64,000 nt of DNA, taken from contig CM048839.1 of assembly GCA_026545765.1 (NCBI GenBank), forward strand, positions 85,264,414 to 85,328,413, read 5' to 3'. Made by a program: the position numbers and the translations under genes. Shown here piece by piece: positions 57,363 through 64,000 of the stretch. Numbering within the stretch: position 1 is the stretch's first letter; each line of letters opens with the position of its first letter. The notes beneath the pieces were generated by a model. The model made no database searches and had not been told where the DNA came from. It worked only from the letters and a program-made list of their open reading frames with translations. The stretch comes from Plantago major (taxonomy: Eukaryota; Streptophyta; Magnoliopsida; Lamiales; Plantaginaceae).

Positions 57363-57864
57363 GCAGCGTAATTCTAACAAACGTATACATACAAATTGGT
57401 TTTGTATGTACGTATCTGTGAATTGCAGTAAGGCGTGGGTAAAAGTTTGTTCGGCATTAAATGCATAGTGGACCATGTCGGAATTTCAACAGTTCACTTC
57501 TTACAGAGAATTAATGTCCGCCGTTAAGATCAATCGCCCATTTTATCAAGGGTCACCATTGCTTCTTCAGCAATGATCACAATCAACAATTATAATTGTG
57601 CCCATTTAATGAATTTTGGCTATTAGCTATCTGAGTCACGTTTCTGTGTGAATGAGAATACTGCTTGTATCTGAGCCTATCTTATACTTGTTGTCTTTTC
57701 ACAGTTTTACACAAAGACAGAAATAATACAAATTTCAAGATAGTAGTTGACTGTAGACAGTTGTACTATTCTCTTTTGTGTTCCCACTCACTGAGTGATC
57801 TAGATATCTGAGTACCCGTCTCAGAAATCTTCAAATAGCCATTTTACTCTTTAGCCTTTGGTTT

Positions 57865-57948
57865 CTGGATACCCGTTCCAGATTCCTCTTCTCTGGATAC
57901 CCGTTCCAGATTCCTCTTTTCTGGATACTCGTTCCAGATTCCTTTTCT
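57865..57948 (-). repeat. 28-bp hairpin/purine-tract tandem repeat, three units
   Basis: Units begin at 57865, 57893 and 57921 with CTGGATACCCGTTCCAG; the third has ACTC for ACCC. It lies directly after the pol stop, as in copy A, which has two units. Confidence 0.75.
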
Positions 57949-57985
57949 CTCTCCTTTGATATCTTCTTCAGATATCTGAACTTTT

Positions 57986-59640
57986 TCAGTTCTTTGGTAG
58001 CTCCATTAGTCCAAGACTATGTCTTAAGGCTGAGAATCTACTTTCTTGTAGTGGCTTAGTGAAGATATCTACAAGTTGGTCCTCAGTGCCAATCTTGAGT
58101 ATCTCTATATTGCCTTTTTCAAGATGGTCTCTGATGAAGTGTTGTCTAACATCAATGTGCTTTGTTCTTGCATGAAACTTAGGATTCTGAGTTATGGCAA
58201 TAGCACTTGTGTTGTCACAGAAAATTGGAGTTTTCTCTTCATTGAGTCCGTAGTCTCTGAGTTGTTGTTGTATCCACAATATCTATGAAGCACAACACCC
58301 AGCAACAATATATTCAGCTTCTGTGGCAGATGTAGCAATTGAATTTTGTTTCTTGCTGAACCAAGATATCAATCTAGCACCAAGAAATTGACCAGTTCCT
58401 GAGGTGCTTTTTCTATCAAGCAATGATCCAGCATAGTCAGCATCTGAATAGCCAACCAAACTTAATCCACTATCTTTTGGATACCACAATCCAACTTCTA
58501 CAGTACCTTTTACATACCTCAATATTTTCATAGCAATGTTGTAATGTGATTACATTGGATTTGTTTGAAATCGCTTTACTCCAACTACATATTGAATATT
58601 AGGTCTACTTGCAGTGAGGTATAGTAGAAACCCAATCAATTTTCTATACTTGTGTTCTTCAACACTCTTGTCAGATTCAGTATAGGTCATTTTGGTTCCA
58701 ATGCTCATAGGTATCTTAGCATTCTTTTTCAGAAGGCTTTAGATTAAACTTGTTGAGCATGTCCTTTGCATACTTTGTTTGACTAATGAATATTCCATCA
58801 TTGAGTTGCTTGACTTGCGATACTAGGAAGTAATTCAATTCTCCCATCATGCTCATCTCAAATTTACATTTCATGAGTTCAGCAAAGTCTTCACAAAGTT
58901 GCTTGTCTTTAGATCCAAATATAATGTCATCAACATATACTTGAACTAAAAGTACTTTCCCATCATGGTTCATTGTGAAGAGTGTTTTATCAACATCTCC
59001 TTTCTTGAAACCATTTTCTAGTAGGTATCTGGCCAATGTATCATACCATGCTCGTGGAGCTTGTTTCTGTCCATTCAGAGCTTTCTAAAGCTTATAGACC
59101 ATCCTACTTTCTGAGGAAACTTCAAAACCTGGTGGTTGCTCAACATAGACTTCCTCAGCAAGTTCACTATTTAGGAATGCACTCTTGACATCCATTTGAT
59201 AAACTGTAAAGTCATTATGAGCTGCAAAGGCTAGAAAGAGTCTTATTGCATCCAATCTTGCAACTGGTGCATAAGATTCATCAAAATCTAGTCCTTGATG
59301 CAGGTGAATCCTTGGCAACCAACCTAGCTTTGTTTACGGTTATTTCACGGACTCATTCATTTGTTTAAAAACCCACTTGGTTTCGATTGCAGATATTCCG
59401 TCAACGAATGGAACCAGTTTCCGGACTTTGTTTCTCTCAAATTGATCCAACTCTTCTTGCATTGCAGAGATCCAATCTTGATCCTTTAATGCTTCTTCTA
59501 TAGTTTTCGGTTCAATATTTGATATGATACATCCATAGAGACAATTTGCATTTTCAGCGATTGCTCTTCTAATTCTAACTCCTTGGTCTATGGGACCAAT
59601 CACATCCTTTGCAGGATGATTTCTTATCCATTTAATAATA
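57986..59640 (-). pseudogene. Copia RT/RNase H of Sirevirus copy B
   Basis: The same domain as in copy A but broken into at least five frames. Visible: [40 protein letters not shown] (G to S after LN), [17 protein letters not shown] (intact catalytic YVDD), [46 protein letters not shown] and KHIDVRQHFIRD. Stops lie near 59085, 58715 and 58282. Confidence 0.88.
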
Positions 59641-61017
59641 GGTTTTGAACTAGTAGGATCAATATCATTTTGATTTGAATGTGAATCAATATGATCTTGA
59701 TGGGATACTTGTGCAGTATCTGAGATATCTGACACATGGAAAATGCCATGGATATCTGACACTCTTTCAGTGTTAGAGATATCTGGAACTTGCATTTCAG
59801 CAATCTCATTTTCAGATACCTCTTCATGATGAAGGTTCTCAGTAACCTGTTCCATTTCTGGAATTTTCATAGGAAATTATTCATCATGTCTTAGAGTCAT
59901 CTGGTTGTTACTAAGCATAGGTTGCTTTTCATCGTCAGACTCATCCTCTATTTGAATGATAGAATTGTTTCCTTTTGAGGATTCTTTTTCAGAATCTTTA
60001 ATCATTAGTTCTTTGAACCTATCTGAGAGATCATCATTCAAGAGTACTTTCTTGTTTCCTTCATAGAATACTACATGAACAAATTCCTCAATCTTTTGCG
60101 TTCTTTTGTTGTAGATTCTATAGGCTTTGATATTCAGAAAATAACCAAGAAATACTCCTTCATCTGCCTTTGGTTGAAATGTTCTCAAGTATTCTTTTTC
60201 CATTGTTAAGAACGAAACATCTGCAACCAAACACCCTTAGATGTTTGATACTAGGGGGTCCACCAATGAAAAGCTCATAAGGAGTCTTGTCATGGTGTTT
60301 GTTAATCAAACATCTATTTTGAGTGTAGCAGGCTGTGTTTACGGCTTCAACCCAATCGATTTCACTTATTTCAGTGTCAGCGAGCATTGTTCTTGCCGCT
60401 TCTTTTAGGGTCCTATTCTTCCTTCCAGCAACACCATTTTTTTGTGGTGTTCTTACAGAAGATAGTTGATGCTGTATACCTTTGCAGGTACAAAACTCTT
60501 TTATGTACTGGTTCACAAATTCAGTACCATGGTCTGTTCTGATTACAGATAGCTTGTCATTTTTCATGACTTTGAGCTTATTCAGCAAGTTAGGTATCTC
60601 AACCTTTGCATCAGATTTGTGTTTGATAAAGACAACACAAGTGAATCTTGAGTAATCATCAACAACAACCAAACCATAATTCTTTCCTGCATAACTAGTT
60701 CTGAGGATTCAAAAGATCCATATGTAACATTTGTAGTAACCTTTCTTGGAATGTCTAGTTTTAGACTTGAAAGATGTTTTGGATTGTTTTTCCATTTGGC
60801 AAGCTGAGCATATACCATCTTTTCTATATGCCATTTTGGGTAAACTAACCACCAACTCTTTCTTGGCTAGCTTGTTCAGAGTTTTGAAATTCAAGTGACT
60901 CATTCTTTTATGCCATAGCCAATTTTCTTCAATGTGGCCAGATTGACTCACCATGAGACATTCTTCAGTTGTGGCGGATGCCCAATCAGCAACATAAAGA
61001 TTTCCTTCGCCTTGCAA
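59641..61017 (-). pseudogene. Copia integrase and linker of Sirevirus copy B
   Basis: LWHKRMSHLNFKTLNKLAKK and ICSACQMEK give the zinc-binding part; VIRTDHGTEFVNQYIKEFC holds the second catalytic Asp. At the third catalytic position the sequence is NGVAGRKNRTLKEAARTM: the Glu of copy A is Gly, which should abolish activity. Frames change near 60690 and 60200. The acidic linker continues to about 59640. Confidence 0.86.
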
Positions 61018-61700
61018 CCAAATTTATGCCTTTGACTCATTGTCAATTACTTTGCATAGTTTTGACTTGATCTTGATAGTGTACCCTTTGTCTACTAGTT
61101 GACTCATGCTTAGGAGATTATATTTCAATCCCTTTACATGTAGTACTTCAGAGATTGTAAGGGCTCCAAACTTCAGATTGCCAAATCCTATGGTTGGATT
61201 TTCATCTCCTCCAGCAAACCTGATAATTGGTCCATCATTGCACTTTCTGTAGTCAATCAGATTTGCTTTATCTCCTGTCATGTGCTTCCCACATCCACTA
61301 TCAAAATGCCACTTTGGATTAGTCTTTAGAGTGTTACGCACAAAAGCGAAGCAGGAGATTAGGTTCTCATACCAACAATGGAACCATCTGGACTAAAGCA
61401 TCTTCCAGTAGGAATCCATTTTAGAATGAATTTCTTAGGAACATTCTTTTGTCTAACAGGAACATAAGGAGGAATTCTAGTTAAATGATTAGTATCATTG
61501 TTATTAAGACTTAGTTTCTTCCTTGGTGTGTTCCTTGGTGCTCCATTTGGTGCTTTCAGATACCTGTCAGGTTTACGATGCCTTCTCGACAAACTTAGCT
61601 TTCTGGCGATTTCTTCTACGGCATTCAGATTTTTAGTGGCTTGATTCATCTTCCACGTCTGATAATTGCTGTGAGCAATTCTAGCCTTTAACCATCGTTC
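61018..61700 (-). pseudogene. Copia protease of Sirevirus copy B
   Basis: The frame at 61024-61341 is open and better kept than in copy A: HFDSGCGKHMTGDKANLIDY holds the active site, then IIRFAGGDENPTIGFG and ALTISEVLHVKGLKYNLLSM. The upstream linker with NGAPRNTPRKKLSLNNND (61359-61649) is in another frame. Confidence 0.83.
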
Positions 61701-63845
61701 TTGCTCTTGTTTGTACTCACGAGCAAGTTGTTTCCCGATGGCTTTATAGCCAATACCATTCTGATCACCTGGTGCTATCTGAGATCTTTTCTCAGCAGCT
61801 TTGCTAGTCTCTGGGTAATCTATTTTCTTTCCAGAAAATGTGACATAGGAGAATTTGTCAGCTCCTGCAATTTTTCCTTTCTGAGAGACATAGCACTGTG
61901 GGTGATTACACTTTTCAGTGTTATGTTTCTTTTCAGAAATATTCCCAACAGATTTCTTTTGGACTTGTTTTTCCCAAATAGGTTTGGTCGCAACTGCCTT
62001 TCCTTTTTTAACAACCTTAGCTTTCTGACCGATACTGTAGGTTGTTTGGGAACCACCTTGCTGAGCACTGAAAAATGTTCGTCTTTCATCACTCTTATTC
62101 AGAGTGGTAGAACTATCTGTCTGTGTCCATTGAGTCCTCTCTTTTTTACGAAGGATCTCTTAAATAAGATTGTACTTGATGAGAGTGTCACTAGCTTTGG
62201 CATAAGATTGAAAAGATAGTTCTTTCTTTTGAGTTCTTCATTCTCGAAAGAAGATCTTCACATTTCTTTTGAAGATTGGATGCTTCTTCATGTGACTTTT
62301 CATCTCGGATATCGAGCTTTGAGAAATGCAATTTGGCATCCTTTTCTCGAGATATCTTGAGTAATTTTGAATTTTACTTTTAAAGAGAATTAATTTATTC
62401 TTAAAATATTTCTGCTCTAGCTCGGACCATTAGAAACTCTCTTTACGTGAGATCAAGCTCTCTTCGAGATGTTCCGGATCTTTGATTCCTTCCTCATCAC
62501 TTTCATATGTATAACAAAATGCGTGTTACCTCATCAGCCATTAGACAAGGTTCAATGTTGGAGATATGTGGAAATATTTCTTCAGCCACTCCACACACTT
62601 CTTTCTTCTTTTGACCAAAGTCGATCACTTCATGAGAAACACCGCACATTTCTGGAGCAGGCAGTGTGGAATCATCTGAGACTTCATCCTCAGAATCAGA
62701 CTCAATGTCTAGAGCATCCAGTTGGAGTTAAATCTTTTTCCTTTCTTCAGTGAGCATAGCTCTCTGACTTCTTTTGAAGTTTCTTCTATCTTTCTTGTCA
62801 CATGTCTTTAGTTTGTTGAAGGCAGGGCAATCCTTCTTGAAATGACCAGGTTTCTGACAATAGAAACATATATCATTTCCGATTTCTGCTTCCTCAGTAC
62901 TAGATGCTTTTTTAGCCGGCTTGTTCAGCGAGCTTTGCATATTTTTTTACTGGTGATAGTTTGAGTCTAGATGCTTTTTCAGCTTCTCTTTGGCTTTTCT
63001 TCTCTCTATTTCCCGACTGACATATTTTCTCATTTGCTTTACAACAAGAGCATCCTAAGTCACCTCCTTGCCTTCCTTCTTTTCAGAAGTTCCTTGAGCA
63101 ACTAGAGCAACATTCTGCAACTTTTCAGTTGTTTGTTCTCTTTGAGTTGTCTCATAGTCAACAGTGGCAAGGTGAGAGAAAAGTTCCACTGGAGTGATAT
63201 CTGGCATTCCTTGGTTAAAGTAGAAATACTTTGTGTGCTTCAGTTATGATTTAGACTTCTCACAATAGTCTTAATCTTTTCTGACTGGGTATATCTATTA
63301 CTTTCACCAAGTGCAGCCATGCCACTCATAAGTGTTGCAAACCTATTTTCTAGTTTTTCAAGAGTCTCTGTGGGACCTTGTTTAAAGTTTTGGAATTTGA
63401 GCTTCAAAACTTCGAACTTATTTTCCTTCGTCTTCTCGGTCTTAGTCTGATTTCTTCAATCGGTTGCCGGCCGTTTCTCCGTTTTGAACCCCGATTTACC
63501 TTTGTGTGTCTGGAGTAGAACGTATGATGATATTACGAGCCTGATCATCCAGTCGATTTCTCTTGGCATCTTCCGATGTCCAGAGCTCTCTGGGCTTTGG
63601 TTCGTAAATAACTTGACTGGCAGGTCTCCCACTGGTTGACGCATCTGTCTGTGAAGACCCATCGCTTTGTTCTCTGTCTCTACATTAGAAGCCTCTAAGA
63701 CTTGCTTGAGTTGTTGAATGACTATTGGGCCATTCTTTATCACGTCGATCATTTCGTCACTAATGGCTTCTAGGTGGAGCATCATGTTGTTCTTCCATTT
63801 CTCATAATTCTATGGCTTGAGAATTGGGGCGTCACTTAAAGACAT
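61701..63845 (-). pseudogene. Gag of Sirevirus copy B
   Basis: The start at 63845 (MSLSDAPILKP) meets a TAG within a dozen codons. The capsid region continues with MMLHLEAISDEMIDVIKNGP, with frame changes near 63450. The zinc knuckle is intact here: NDICFYCQKPGHFKKDCPAF (about 62830-62880). The coiled-coil extension downstream (61820-62700) is badly broken by small deletions between 62220 and 62500. Confidence 0.84.
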
Positions 63846-63943
63846 CCTGCAGCAAACACACTAACCAAACAAATCAAGTGTAGGTGAAAAGCAGTTAGTG
63901 GGCACTTATCTGGGATCTAGGTTTAGTGCAGAAGGCTTGGGAA

Positions 63944-63961
63944 CCTCCTGCTCTGATACCA
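63944..63961 (-). other. Primer binding site of Sirevirus copy B
   Basis: The minus strand reads TGGTATCAGAGCAGGAGG, the Met-tRNA-type PBS, two bases from the LTR that starts at 63964. Confidence 0.88.
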
Positions 63962-63963
63962 CT

Positions 63964-64000
63964 TGTTGGTCCAGATAACGGCAAAGTAAAAGACTGGGGG
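63964..64000 (-). repeat. Inner edge of the 5' LTR, copy B, cut by the window end
   Basis: TGTTGGTCCAGATAACGGC matches the inner edge of the other LTRs. The remaining 1.6 kb lie beyond the window. Confidence 0.9.

Larger units (their letters stand above)
48374..64000 (-). mobile_element. Sirevirus-type Ty1/copia retrotransposon, copy B, cut by the window end
   Basis: Same family and strand as copy A. The 3' LTR, env-position gene, pol, gag and PBS are all present, and the first 37 bp of the 5' LTR are visible from 63964. It inserted into the fifth unit of the tandem array. It is more decayed than copy A in pol and carries a nested Copia remnant in the env-position gene. The terminal CTAACA of the LTR is changed to CTAAAA. 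Confidence 0.93.

Noticed and set aside
1-64000. tRNA or rRNA genes
   Set aside because: No cloverleaf-compatible A and B box pair or rRNA-like stretch was noticed; the only tRNA-related matches are the retrotransposon primer binding sites.

Overview
The window is repeat-dense plant nuclear DNA, almost certainly from a eudicot. The evidence is Ty1/copia and Ty3/gypsy retrotransposons with plant-type primer binding sites, TA-flanked Stowaway-like MITEs, Helitron and LINE remnants, and one Dof transcription-factor gene (Dof is a plant-specific family). I cannot name the order or species. Almost everything is mobile-element sequence. Only the Dof gene (30058-31364, minus) is a confident host gene; a 69-codon ORF at 23406-23615 is a possible small gene.

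Layout, left to right. 1-729: 3' part of an LTR. 751-1207: MULE-like MITE with a 9-bp target duplication. 1237-1980: a second TIR element. 1996-17722: a complete 15.7-kb Sirevirus-type Ty1/copia element (copy A, minus strand). 18742-21497: chromovirus-type solo LTR with a nested Stowaway. 21.5-26.4 kb: AT-rich DNA with several MITEs and the small ORF. 26494-29456: a short chimeric chromovirus bounded by CTAGA duplications. 30058-31364: the Dof gene. 31.8-45.8 kb: a probable decayed Helitron carrying a twin-primed LINE (33749-36252) and a non-autonomous Athila/Tat-like element (37464-44832), which itself carries a solo LTR (39252-40110). 46831-48373: a tandem array with a period of about 365 bp. 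48374-64000: a second Sirevirus (copy B, minus strand), cut by the window end and carrying its own nested Copia remnant (51288-52380).

The two Sirevirus copies share one plan, read on the minus strand: 5' LTR, Met-tRNA-type PBS, gag with zinc knuckle and coiled coil, protease, integrase, RT/RNase H, a spacer with 28-bp hairpin repeats, a long env-position gene, PPT, 3' LTR. The env-position gene is the most unusual thing in the window. It has its own TATA box. Copy A shows five phase-0 GT-AG introns of 76-82 bp separating short Glu/Ser/Pro-rich exon modules. After them comes a large charged, coiled-coil-rich exon. A long, multi-exon, promoter-equipped accessory gene inside a retrotransposon is the best candidate here for something undescribed. 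Both copies are broken by stops and frameshifts, so neither is likely to move on its own.

Insertion order can be read from nesting: Helitron, then LINE and Athila-like element, then the solo LTR inside the latter; tandem array, then Sirevirus B, then the Copia remnant in its poly-TTC tract. All identities are by eye; no alignment or database search was run.
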